Shown piece after piece: positions 34,601 to 47,020 of a DNA stretch of 64,000 nt; within the stretch, counting starts at the first letter, position 1; the number at the start of each line of letters is the position of its first letter. The notes under the pieces were generated by a model that saw only the letters and a program-made list of their open reading frames with translations, did no database searches and was not told the DNA's origin. Both the position numbers and the translations under genes were made by a program. The DNA is from JAICKN01 sp036489565 (GTDB lineage: Bacteria; Acidobacteriota; Terriglobia; Terriglobales; Acidobacteriaceae), in NCBI GenBank assembly GCA_036489565.1, contig DASXFN010000106.1:1-64000 (forward strand), given 5' to 3'.

Positions 34601-36103
34601 ATCAAGCAGGGAGACATTCTGGTCGGCAAAGTTACGCCCAAGGGCGAAACCCAGCTCACGCCGGAAGAGAAGTTGCTGCGCGCCATCTTCGGTGAAAAAG
34701 CCGGAGACGTTCGCGACGCCTCGCTCTACTGCCCGCCGGGAATTGAAGGCATCATCGTGGACGTGAAAATCTTCTCCCGCAAAGGCCAGGAGAAGGACGA
34801 GCGCGCGAAAGCCATCGAAGGGATGCAGATCGAGAAGCTGGAGAAGAACCTCTCCGATGAAATCCGCATTCTTACCGACGAGCGCCTCAAGCGTTTGGAA
34901 AACATTCTTGGTGGAAAAGAAGTGCAGGCCGACCTGCACGACGAGCGCACCAATAAGCGGCTGCTGACCAAGGGCAACATCCTTGATCGCGAGACGATTG
35001 AGCGCATCTCCACCCGCAACCTGAAGCGCATTAAGTACAACGATAAAGATCCGCGGGTGAACGAGCAGATTGACGAGATCGAAGAGATGACGTCGCGTCA
35101 GATTGACGTGCTCAAGAAGATCGTCAACGAGAAGAAGGACAAGCTCACCAAAGGCGACGAACTGCCGCCGGGCGTCATTAAGCTGGTCAAGGTCTATATC
35201 GCCATGAAGCGCAAGCTGAGTGTGGGCGATAAGATGGCCGGCCGCCACGGCAACAAGGGCGTCATTGCCCGCATTCTGCCGGATGAGGACATGCCTTACC
35301 TCGAGGACGGCACGCCGGTGGAGATCGTTTTGAATCCGCTGGGCGTTCCTTCCCGTATGAACGTGGGACAGATTCTGGAAACTCACCTCGGCTGGGCGGG
35401 ATGGAAGCTGGGCGAGAAGATCACCCGCATGCTGGCGGAAAACACGAAAGAAGAAGCGATCCGGCGGGAACTGAAGGCGTTGTTCAAGGACACCGTCCTG
35501 GCTGAGACCATAGCTGACCTCAGCGACGAAGAGCTGATGGCCATTGCGCCCACTCTGAAAGAAGGCGTATTCACGGGATCGCCGGTGTTTGACGGTTCGC
35601 GTGAAAGCGAAATCAAGGCGCTGCTGAAGAGTTCCGGACTGCCGGAGTCGGGCAAAACGTACCTTTACGACGGCATGAGCGGAGACAAGTTTGAGCAGCC
35701 GGTCACCGTGGGCTACATCTACATGCTGAAGTTGTCGCACCTGGTGGACGACAAGATCCACGCGCGCTCCATTGGACCGTATTCGCTGATTACGCAGCAG
35801 CCGTTGGGTGGAAAAGCCCAATTCGGCGGACAGCGCTTCGGAGAAATGGAAGTCTGGGCGCTGGAAGCGTACGGCGCGGCGTTCATTCTTCAGGAACTAC
35901 TGACGGCAAAGTCCGATGACGTGTATGGCCGTACCAAGATTTATGAGGCCATCGTCAAAGGCGAAGCCGCCATGGAGCCGGGCGTACCGGAATCGTTCAA
36001 CGTATTGATTCGCGAATTGCAGTCGCTGTGCCTGGATGTGGAATTGATCAAGGCCGGCGAAAAGAAGCCGGTGGTGGGTACGACCGTGGCTGCCGCTGAC
36101 TAA
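31628..36103 (+). CDS. rpoB: DNA-directed RNA polymerase subunit beta
   Basis: 1491 residues, longer than E. coli beta (1342). The rifampicin region is wild type ([29 protein letters not shown]) and the C-terminus has [19 protein letters not shown]. Residues about 81-141 form a cysteine-rich insertion with CxC (82/84) and CxxC at 97/100, 116/119 and 130/133, placed between FVDFAIGNW and [11 protein letters not shown] where most bacterial beta subunits have a direct connection. It looks like one or two zinc ribbons in the protrusion/lobe area. GGGAG precedes the ATG by 7 nt. Confidence 0.98.
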   Translation: [1491 protein letters not shown]

Positions 36104-36208
36104 GGCAGTTGTCGCTTCCCAGTTCTCGGTTGTCAGTAACACCGCGAATCGGGAGCCAGGACAGCCGAAAGGCTGGAGCTTTCGAAAGAAAATTTGTCCG
36201 GTTTGACT

Positions 36209-36324
36209 GGAAACTGAGAACCGGAAACTGAGAAACAGAATTACGGCCACTGCGGCATTTGCTCTCGCTGCCGCAGAAAAGGCAAAAGGTTCATCCCGAT
36301 TCTGAGAACTAAGTTCTGAGAACT
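36209..36324. repeat. short direct repeats in the rpoB-rpoC spacer
   Basis: The 297-bp spacer 36104-36400 contains no ORF. It has GGAAACTGAGAA twice (36209-36220, 36223-36234), TTCTGAGAACT twice (36300-36310, 36314-36324), and further imperfect AACTG/GAACTGG units to about 36346. It looks like degenerate slippage-derived sequence, unusual between rpoB and rpoC, which are normally close. Confidence 0.75.
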
Positions 36325-36400
36325 GGGGACCAGGAACTGGCAACTGAATTTCGAGGGCCGTCAGCGGACGCGTTAGCGCCGCAAGAATCGGAGGAATACC

Positions 36401-40588
<4,188 letters not shown>

Positions 40589-40602
40589 TTGAGGTTCAAC
40601 CG

Positions 40603-40634
40603 AAGGGGTGGAGAGATTCCGCCCCTTATTTTTT
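40603..40634 (+). terminator. intrinsic terminator of the rpoBC operon
   Basis: Stem AAGGGGTGGA (40603-40612) pairs with TTCCGCCCCTT (40617/18-40627) apart from one G-U, with a 5-nt loop, followed by ATTTTTT. It starts 14 bp after the rpoC stop. Best-formed terminator in the window. Confidence 0.88.
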
Positions 40635-40643
40635 GGAACGATC

Positions 40644-41003
40644 ATGGTTGATTTGTCCATCACTGAAGGAAAGTTAAAACTCCACGTACAGGGGATGGAC
40701 AAACTCTGGGCGTTTAAGAGTTCGTTGGAAATTCCGTTGCCACATGTTGCGGGAGTTCGAACGGATCCGGAAGCTGCACGCGGCTGGCATCACGGGATGA
40801 GGTTCCCCGGAACCAATTTGCCGGGTGTCTTGACGGCGGGCACTTTTTATCAAGACGGCAAGCGAGTGTTTTGGGACGTGCACGACCCGGAAAACACCAT
40901 CATCATTGATTTGCACGGCGAAGAATATAACCAATTGATTGTGGAAGTCGCCAGCCCAGTGGCGGCGATCAATCTAGTCGAGGCTTCTCTGGTACGAAAA
41001 TAA
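40644..41003 (+). CDS. small hypothetical protein, possibly PH-like fold
   Basis: 119 residues from ATG 40644 (the frame is open to 40608, but that would begin inside the terminator). No signal peptide or membrane helix. Beta-rich, with repeated short strands (LSITEGKLKLHV; IIIDLHGEEYNQLIVEV), a pattern seen in bacterial PH-like domains, though I cannot assign the family firmly. Contains the glycine-rich GWHHGMRFPGTNLPGVLTAG. Sits alone between rpoC and a YihY gene. Confidence 0.7.
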   Translation: MVDLSITEGKLKLHVQGMDKLWAFKSSLEIPLPHVAGVRTDPEAARGWHHGMRFPGTNLPGVLTAGTFYQDGKRVFWDVHDPENTIIIDLHGEEYNQLIVEVASPVAAINLVEASLVRK

Positions 41004-41049
41004 TCAAGATCCCAATTCCAGTTGAGCGGGTTTAATCGATTTCAAACGT

Positions 41050-42012
41050 ATGAATGCTTTCCCCCAGCGATTACCTAATCGGGAACGCGGCAAGATTTCC
41101 CTGTTGCGTTTCGATCTACAACAGCGTAATACTCTGAAAACATTGATCTTACGCTTGTTATCATTATTCCGGGACGCGGCTTTGCGTGCTTTCAAGCATG
41201 ACGCGCTCGCCGTCGCCAAAGCCTCGGCCTATTCCGCCATTCTTACTTTTTTCCCCGGCTTGTTGGTTGTTGGTTCGGTGCTTGCTTCCACGCGCACTTC
41301 CAAAGTTTATTTGCGCGAAATCTCTGATGCGGTGGGCCGCATTATGCCGGCCGGGCGTGGTACGGCACTTGCCTATTTAAGGGGGACAACGCAGCATTCG
41401 GCGGGCCTTCTTTTCACAACATCGTGGCTGACGTTATGGCTAGCTTCAGGCGTAATGGTTTCGTGGATGGATGGCTTCCGCCGGGCCTACGAACTGCCCA
41501 AGACTTGGGGTTTATTCAAAGAGCGGATGATCTCATTTTCGCTGGTCATTCTTGCGGGGATACCGCTGACGTTTGCCACTGCGCTGGTGGTATTTGGAAG
41601 CCGGATTGAAACATCCGTTCTGCTCCATCTGGGTCATGAATTCAGCGCGCTGATTTTTTTGATGTGGGCAGTCATTCGCTGGTTCATCGCCATGCTCACC
41701 AGCATCGCGGTGATCGCGCTCATCTACCACAATGCCGTGCCGCGCACGCAACCCTGGCACAGCGTGATTCCAGGGGCGGTGCTGGCAACCGCGCTGTGGT
41801 TTGCATCGACAATGCTATTCGGGTGGTATTTGCAGCGCTTCGCGGATTACAGCATTCTCTATGGATCGCTTGGGGTCGGCATCGCGCTCCTGGTGTGGAT
41901 GTACATCATCTCCTTGGTCATTCTGATTGGCGCTGAGTTCAATGCGTTGCTCTTCCCACGTGCCATGCTGGGAAAAGAACTGAATGCCGCGGGGCGCGCT
42001 GGAATCTTTTAA
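41050..42012 (+). CDS. YihY/BrkB-family inner membrane protein
   Basis: 320 residues with six hydrophobic segments. The family motif AKASAYSAILTFFPGLLVV near residue 60 corresponds to the A-(S)AYYalfSLfP block, and ILYGSLGVGIALLVWMYI is the typical fifth-sixth helix signature. The members were once called RNase BN in error; the cellular role of the family is unsettled. Confidence 0.88.
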   Translation: MNAFPQRLPNRERGKISLLRFDLQQRNTLKTLILRLLSLFRDAALRAFKHDALAVAKASAYSAILTFFPGLLVVGSVLASTRTSKVYLREISDAVGRIMPAGRGTALAYLRGTTQHSAGLLFTTSWLTLWLASGVMVSWMDGFRRAYELPKTWGLFKERMISFSLVILAGIPLTFATALVVFGSRIETSVLLHLGHEFSALIFLMWAVIRWFIAMLTSIAVIALIYHNAVPRTQPWHSVIPGAVLATALWFASTMLFGWYLQRFADYSILYGSLGVGIALLVWMYIISLVILIGAEFNALLFPRAMLGKELNAAGRAGIF

Positions 42013-42094
42013 CCGGGTGAAACATCCCGTATTCGCCCAAGGTCTCTCGCCTTCAAAATCTTCTGGCATGTGTAGAATAACGTAAGAAATCTCA

Positions 42095-43615
42095 TTGGAT
42101 GGTCCAATTTTGAAAACAGGCAAGCCTGATCCTCCCGGAGGGAGCTTTTCTCTTTCTTCCTGCAACCCAAAGAACCGCCGCGCCAAAATCATTTGCACCA
42201 TTGGCCCTTCCTCGAACGATGAAGAGATGCTTTGCGCCCTGATGCGGGCGGGAATGGATGTGGCCCGGCTGAATTTTTCCCACGGCACGCACGAAAAGCA
42301 TGCAGCGAACATCCGGCGCATCCGAGAAATCGCCGAAAGCGAACAACGGACGATCTGCATCCTGCAGGACCTTCAGGGGCCAAAGATCCGCACCGGCTCG
42401 CTACGGGACCACAAGCCGGTGCTGTTGAAGGCGGGGTCGGTGGTCAGGATTACCATCCGCGAGATTGAGGGAACGGAAGAGCTGATTTCCACCACCTTTC
42501 AGGATCTGCCTAAGGAAATCCACGCGGGGGGACGCATCCTACTTTGTGATGGCTTAATCGAGCTGCGTGTCGTGTCTGTGGGCGCGGAAGAGATTGAATG
42601 CGTGGTGGTGAATGGCGGGACATTGGGCGAGCATCAGGGAATCAATTTGCCCGGGGCGGCGCTTTCCATTCCCGCGCTGACTCCGAAAGACAAGGAAGAC
42701 CTGGAATTTGGTCTGAAGCACGGTGTGGATGCGGTGGCGCTTTCTTTTGTGCGTTCGGCGGAGGACATTCGCGAGGTCAAGCAGATCATGGCATCGCATG
42801 GCGTACACGTTCCGGTGATCGCCAAGCTGGAAAAACCGCAGGCGCTGGAGCATCTGGAAGAGATTTTGGACGCCTCTGATGGCGTGATGGTCGCACGCGG
42901 TGACCTTGGGGTGGAGATGCCTCCCGAACAGGTGCCGGTCATCCAGAAGCACGTGATTCAGCGAGCGGCGGAGTGGCGCAAGCCGGTCATTATCGCCACG
43001 CAAATGTTGGAATCCATGATTGAAAACCCACGTCCCACGCGGGCTGAGGCCAGCGACGTGGCCAACGCGATTTTTGACGGGACTGATGCTGTCATGCTCT
43101 CGGGAGAAACGGCAAGCGGGCGTTATCCGCGGGAAGCCGTGGCCATGATGGTGAAAATCGTGGTGCAAGCGGAGGCCAGCATGGCCGAAGCCGAGCAGCC
43201 GAAAAGACGGCGCGACGCGCGCGTGCTTTCGATTGCCGAGACCATCTGCGAATCGGTGGCGCATGCGGCTGAAGAACTCCATATGGAGGCGATAGCGTCG
43301 TTTACCGATACGGGCACGACGGTCCGGCTGATTTCAAAATACCGGCCCAAGGCCGCGATCTATGGATTCAGCCACTCGGCTGCCGTGTGCAACCGCATGA
43401 ATCTGCTATGGGGTGTGTATCCGTTGCAGCATCCCCCCGCTCCCACGGTGGAAGCGATGGTGACTGCGGCGGAAAAATCGCTGGCGAAGCGCGGGCTGCT
43501 TAAACCTGGGGACGTTGTGGGTGTGGTGGGCGGGACGAAAATGTCCACGGGCTCGACCAATTTCATGCGGCTGCACGTGATTGCCAAAGAAGACGTCAAA
43601 GAGGGCAAGGCTTGA
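42095..43615 (+). CDS. pyk: pyruvate kinase
   Basis: 506 residues, probable TTG start. Substrate and metal residues are present: RAKIICTIGPSS, MDVARLNFSHGTH, LQDLQGPKIRTG, the active-site IAKLEKPQALEH (Lys) and VMVARGDLGVEMP, with MLSGETASGRYP. Last enzyme of glycolysis, converting phosphoenolpyruvate and ADP to pyruvate and ATP. C-terminal domain includes SFTDTGTTVRLISKYRP. The N-terminus has about 25 extra residues rich in Pro/Gly/Ser. Confidence 0.95.
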   Translation: MDGPILKTGKPDPPGGSFSLSSCNPKNRRAKIICTIGPSSNDEEMLCALMRAGMDVARLNFSHGTHEKHAANIRRIREIAESEQRTICILQDLQGPKIRTGSLRDHKPVLLKAGSVVRITIREIEGTEELISTTFQDLPKEIHAGGRILLCDGLIELRVVSVGAEEIECVVVNGGTLGEHQGINLPGAALSIPALTPKDKEDLEFGLKHGVDAVALSFVRSAEDIREVKQIMASHGVHVPVIAKLEKPQALEHLEEILDASDGVMVARGDLGVEMPPEQVPVIQKHVIQRAAEWRKPVIIATQMLESMIENPRPTRAEASDVANAIFDGTDAVMLSGETASGRYPREAVAMMVKIVVQAEASMAEAEQPKRRRDARVLSIAETICESVAHAAEELHMEAIASFTDTGTTVRLISKYRPKAAIYGFSHSAAVCNRMNLLWGVYPLQHPPAPTVEAMVTAAEKSLAKRGLLKPGDVVGVVGGTKMSTGSTNFMRLHVIAKEDVKEGKA

Positions 43616-43630
43616 GTTTGCGGAACGTGC

Positions 43631-44305
43631 ATGGAAGACGCAAGCAGGATCGAAGCTTTTGTAGATGCGCAGTGTGATCCGCCGGTTCGCGGCTTTCTTC
43701 ACTCCCCTGCACTCCCCAACGGAAGCGGATTGGTCTTGACTCATGGAGCAGGTGTCAACTGCGGCTCTGCTTTACTGATCGCCATGAGCGAAGGTTTTGC
43801 TGACGATGGTTTTACAGTCCTTCGCTGCGATTTACCCTTTCGCCAGGCACGGCCGTTCGGGCCACCCCATCCCGCCCAAGCTGCACGCGATCGCGAGGGA
43901 TTGAAGCGCGCCGTCGAAATAGTCCGTCAGAAAGTTTCAGGGAGAATATTTCTTGGAGGTCATTCTTACGGAGGCCGCCAGGCTACCATGCTTTGCGCGG
44001 AAGAACCAGACCTCGTGGATGGCTTGCTGCTGCTTTCCTACCCACTGCATCCGCCGCGCAAGCCGGAGCAATTGCGCACTCAGCACTTCCCTCAATTGAA
44101 GACCCAATCCTTATTCATGCACGGCACGCGCGATCCGCTCGGATTAATTGATGAGATGGAAGAAGCGCTAAAGCTCATTCCCGGCAAGAAGCTACTCGTC
44201 CCGATTAAGGATGCCGGACACGATTTAGGGTTTCTAGGAAAAAAACAGAACCTGCACCTAGCGCCAAATGTTTTACAGAACTTTCACGACTTCTTCCAAG
44301 TTTAG
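43631..44305 (+). CDS. alpha/beta hydrolase (TEX30/KANL3-like)
   Basis: 224 residues. Oxyanion segment LVLTHGAGVNCGS, nucleophile elbow GGHSYGGRQATM, acid in MHGTRDPLG, and His in DAGHDLGF make a complete triad. The layout is that of the small dienelactone-hydrolase-like family containing TEX30; substrate unknown. Begins 15 bp after pyk on the same strand, so possibly co-transcribed. Confidence 0.85.
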   Translation: MEDASRIEAFVDAQCDPPVRGFLHSPALPNGSGLVLTHGAGVNCGSALLIAMSEGFADDGFTVLRCDLPFRQARPFGPPHPAQAARDREGLKRAVEIVRQKVSGRIFLGGHSYGGRQATMLCAEEPDLVDGLLLLSYPLHPPRKPEQLRTQHFPQLKTQSLFMHGTRDPLGLIDEMEEALKLIPGKKLLVPIKDAGHDLGFLGKKQNLHLAPNVLQNFHDFFQV

Positions 44306-44340
44306 TTCCAAGATTGGTGCACCAGATTAGTTTACCCAGA

Positions 44341-45168
44341 TTAGTTCACCCAGCCAGATTTCGATCCACCGTTCTTTTTCGTGTCGTCGGCGGGAGGGAC
44401 GTAATTTCCGTGCTCGTCGAAGGTCACGGTGCGGTCATGCTTGCGCATATAGACTTCGAATTTGCGGGCTGCGCGGCGGCGCTTCCACCGATAGTAAGAG
44501 TTGCGGAGGCCGTAAAAGCGTTCGGAAATGCCGAGTGAAAACTTGCGGGCGGCAAAGATCAGGTACCAGAGATAACCAGCGCCCAGGCCCAACAGCAGGA
44601 TGCAGTAGAGTATGTGAAAGTGATAGAGCAGTAAATATGCCGTTTCAATCGCGCCAATGCCAATCACGATCCACTTGACTGGTATTTGGATAGGAATCGG
44701 AAACAGCATGATGGGCGCGTTGCGGTTCAGGAGATAGAAGACCATCAGGATGGCATTGACGGCCGCGCCGGAACCCACCGCGCTGCCTTGGGCAATCACG
44801 TGAGTTAGGGAGAGCGCGTATCCTGCCGCGCCGGAAAGAATAGTGGTGCTAAAAAATAAGTTGTAGAAACGCCCATAGCCGATCTGGTCTTCGACGGCCG
44901 CGCCAAGGAAATAGACCCCCACCAGCGACAGCACAAAGTCCAGCGGATCAACGTACATGAACGCATAGGTAACGAACTGCCACAGCCAGCCATGCCGTAT
45001 ATATTCGGGATTGAGTACGCCGTAAGCGAGAAGCGCCTGACCGCTGGCGGGCGCAAACGAGACCAGCAGCAGAATGACGACATAGATGGCAATGCTGGCA
45101 AAGATGATTTGCCGCACGGCGCCGCGAAGCGGCGGAAATCCCATGTCGAAAGAAACGTTTCTGGGCAT
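44341..45168 (-). CDS. rhomboid-like membrane protein, active site doubtful
   Basis: 275 residues, about six hydrophobic segments and a basic C-terminal tail ending in GWVN. The pattern WLWQFVTYAFMYVDPLDFVLS and a following GSAVGSGAAVNAILMVFYLL helix resemble rhomboid helices 2-4, but the catalytic GxSG reads VGSGA and no clear TM6 HxxxG is present (YHFHILYCILLLGLGAGYL), so protease activity is uncertain. ATG 45168 is preferred over a TTG at 45264, which would start inside the adjacent pseudogene. Confidence 0.65.
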   Translation of the reverse strand: MPRNVSFDMGFPPLRGAVRQIIFASIAIYVVILLLVSFAPASGQALLAYGVLNPEYIRHGWLWQFVTYAFMYVDPLDFVLSLVGVYFLGAAVEDQIGYGRFYNLFFSTTILSGAAGYALSLTHVIAQGSAVGSGAAVNAILMVFYLLNRNAPIMLFPIPIQIPVKWIVIGIGAIETAYLLLYHFHILYCILLLGLGAGYLWYLIFAARKFSLGISERFYGLRNSYYRWKRRRAARKFEVYMRKHDRTVTFDEHGNYVPPADDTKKNGGSKSGWVN

Positions 45169-45200
45169 AAGCTCAACCAAGCCAGCCGTGGCTGGAATTT

Positions 45201-45857
45201 CTATCCTACCAGTTTGAGGGTCATCGCTTTGTGAGTCATCGCCCTGGCGACGGAGCAACCGCAAACTTCGGTGATCTTTCCATCGGATGCCAGAACGCCA
45301 AAGATTACATTATCTTTGGATACCGGGAGTGTGACTCTGGTTTCATTTCCTACATCCTTGCGATGTTCCTATTCCGGACCGGTGGTCCGCCGCCACAGTA
45401 GTCATAGCGCGGATGGCAGTGCTGACGGAAGGAGCCCATTCGCGCCTGGAGCAAAGCCGCTGACGTCCACGATGTCCGGATCGCGAAAATCATAATGTCC
45501 CGTCACCAGAACAACCCGATTTGCGTTACGGGAATCAGTACCCTTCAGAACGGCATAAACGTTGGTAATGACGGTTGGGCCTGGAATGCGTTCGACGGGA
45601 CCGATGGAATTGCGCTAATTTTCAATGTTCGACTGAATACGCTGCGAAGAAATTTGCTGTAAGGCGGTGGCGATTTGCGGGTCAGGCACGGGGGTCTCCT
45701 GCGTAGCCCCGCGAACTACACGAGAAGACACCGCCATTGCGGCAAACAGCGAAAAAAATAAGTAAAATTTAAAAAAAGGCAACTGTTTCCTCTTGAATAC
45801 TCTCTTTGGAACAACACAAAAAGATTGCCGGAGTACTTGACTCAACCCCGGTCGCAA
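45201..45857 (-). pseudogene. decayed M28-family metallopeptidase
   Basis: Three pieces in one frame on the minus strand. 45857-45618 encodes a signal-like start and ATALQQISSQRIQSNIEN, then TAG; next comes IPGPTVITNVYAVLKGTDS...RVVLVTGHYDFRDPD...APGANG, the metal-binding region of M28 aminopeptidases (His in GHYD), ending at TGA; then LLWRRTTGPE-TAG-EHRKDVGNETRVTLPVSKDNVIFGV, which matches the C-terminal end of the same family. Most of the catalytic domain between these pieces is missing. At about 650 bp against the usual 1.4 kb or more, it is a remnant with large in-frame deletions and three stops. Confidence 0.75.
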
Positions 45858-45897
45858 TAAATATTATCAAGAGACGCAATAATCTAACGGAGGTTTC

Positions 45898-46101
45898 ATG
45901 GTTAACTGTCCGGAATGCGAAACGGACCTCGGCATTGAGGAAGACGAAATTGACGAGGGCGAAGTTGTTTCCTGCCCAGAGTGCGGGACAGATTTTGAAA
46001 TCATCACGACGAATCCCCTGGAATTGAAGGTTCTCGAAGAAGAGGGATACGTGAACGACGAAGACGACGACGAGGATGGTGAAGACGAGGACAGCGCCTA
46101 G
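45898..46101 (+). CDS. LysW-like zinc-ribbon protein with acidic tail
   Basis: 67 residues. Cys4/7 and Cys27/30 (CPEC, CPEC) form a zinc ribbon very like the LysW/ArgW amino-group carrier proteins, including the NPLELKVLEEEG segment. The C-terminus, however, does not end in the carrier EDWGE motif but in a run of Asp and Glu. No lysine or arginine biosynthesis gene is near. GGAGG lies 6 nt before the ATG. Possibly an orphan relative with another role. Confidence 0.8.
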   Translation: MVNCPECETDLGIEEDEIDEGEVVSCPECGTDFEIITTNPLELKVLEEEGYVNDEDDDEDGEDEDSA

Positions 46102-46102
46102 C

Positions 46103-46534
46103 ATGGCTTCCATCGCCACTTCCGCGTCGAGGGCCAGGCCTGTCTCTATTCTCCGCGTGTCGTCTGCGGTAGTTTTGCTTTTATTGCTGTGCGCAGCCGT
46201 GCAGCCGGTATCCTCCGTAAATGCCCGCGATCATGAAGAAGCCAATTATGCGCTGATTTATGGGACGGTATGGGGTCCGGACAATCAGCCGGTTTACGGC
46301 GTGAATGTGAAGATTCGGCGCGCCACAGAGAAGAAAGCGCGCTGGCAAGTGTTCTCCGACCACAGCGGTGAATTCGCGCAGCGCGTTCCCGCCGGTCAGG
46401 CCGACTATGTGTTATGGGCGGACTTAAAGGGTTCCCAGCTTTCCCGCCATCTGAAGCTGAAACCCGGGCCCCAGGTCAACGTGCACGTTTATAATGACGA
46501 ACGAGAAGATACTGGCGTCCATCTTAGCCGCTAA
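46103..46534 (+). CDS. secreted protein with carboxypeptidase-regulatory-like domain
   Basis: 143 residues from ATG 46103, 1 bp after the LysW-like stop. N-terminal basic region and hydrophobic signal (ILRVSSAVVLLLLLCAAV), then a beta-sandwich-like YGTVWGPDNQPVYGVNVKIRR that resembles CarboxypepD_reg folds. Probably exported. Same orientation as the next small secreted gene. Confidence 0.72.
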   Translation: MASIATSASRARPVSILRVSSAVVLLLLLCAAVQPVSSVNARDHEEANYALIYGTVWGPDNQPVYGVNVKIRRATEKKARWQVFSDHSGEFAQRVPAGQADYVLWADLKGSQLSRHLKLKPGPQVNVHVYNDEREDTGVHLSR

Positions 46535-46567
46535 GATACATCCCTGAACTTTTAATGAGATACAAAT

Positions 46568-46930
46568 ATGAAGAATAGCCGTATTGTTCTAGTCGTCCTC
46601 ATAAGTTTCCTCGCGGCCGTATTCGCAGTGTCCGCAAGTGCGGCGCCTAAACATCGAAACGATTCCGGCCGATTATTGAACGGGCAAATTTCTAACCACA
46701 GCGGCGCGCCGTTGGCGGATTCGGTGGTTTATCTCACGAATATGCGTACGAGGGTGGTGAAGAGCTACATTGTCAGCGGGGATGGTGCGTATCATTTTCC
46801 CGCGCTCACGCCAAATATTGACTACGAGGTTTACGCGCAATACAAAGGGCTTAAGAGCGAGACCAAGACGCTCAGCCAATTCGACGACCGCCCCGTGGTA
46901 AGCATTAATCTGAAAATTGACGCGAGATAA
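46568..46930 (+). CDS. small secreted protein, carboxypeptidase-regulatory-like
   Basis: 120 residues with a clear Sec signal (MKNSRIVLVVLISFLAAVFA...ASA). The mature part, LNGQISNHSGAPLADSVVYL ... YHFPALTPNIDYEVYAQYKG, is the classic regulatory-domain pattern. 33 bp after its neighbour, so likely the same transcript; function unknown. Confidence 0.75.
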   Translation: MKNSRIVLVVLISFLAAVFAVSASAAPKHRNDSGRLLNGQISNHSGAPLADSVVYLTNMRTRVVKSYIVSGDGAYHFPALTPNIDYEVYAQYKGLKSETKTLSQFDDRPVVSINLKIDAR

Positions 46931-46963
46931 GCAGCCAGAGTGGTTGGAGTCTTTCGGATAAAT

Positions 46964-47002
46964 AAAATGCCGTCATTGAAGGTATTCAATGACGGCCATT
47001 TT
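46964..47002. terminator. bidirectional terminator between convergent genes
   Basis: GCCGTCATTGAA-GGTA-TTCAATGACGGC, a perfect 12-bp stem (46969-46996), with flanking AAAAT and ATTTT that serve as U-tracts on both strands. It separates the small secreted gene (plus strand) from rpsA (minus strand). Confidence 0.85.
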
Positions 47003-47020
47003 GCAGCTTCATGAAACGCA

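Noticed and set aside
34421..35821. 466-codon open frame antisense to rpoB
   Set aside because: It is a shadow of the conserved rpoB reading frame in GC-rich DNA; no domain, no ribosome site. The same applies to the long antisense frames in rpoC (37205-38431) and actB (18311-19945).
45271..45495. 74-codon plus-strand frame
   Set aside because: It is antisense to the M28 pseudogene, whose frame is recognisable, and has no signal of its own.
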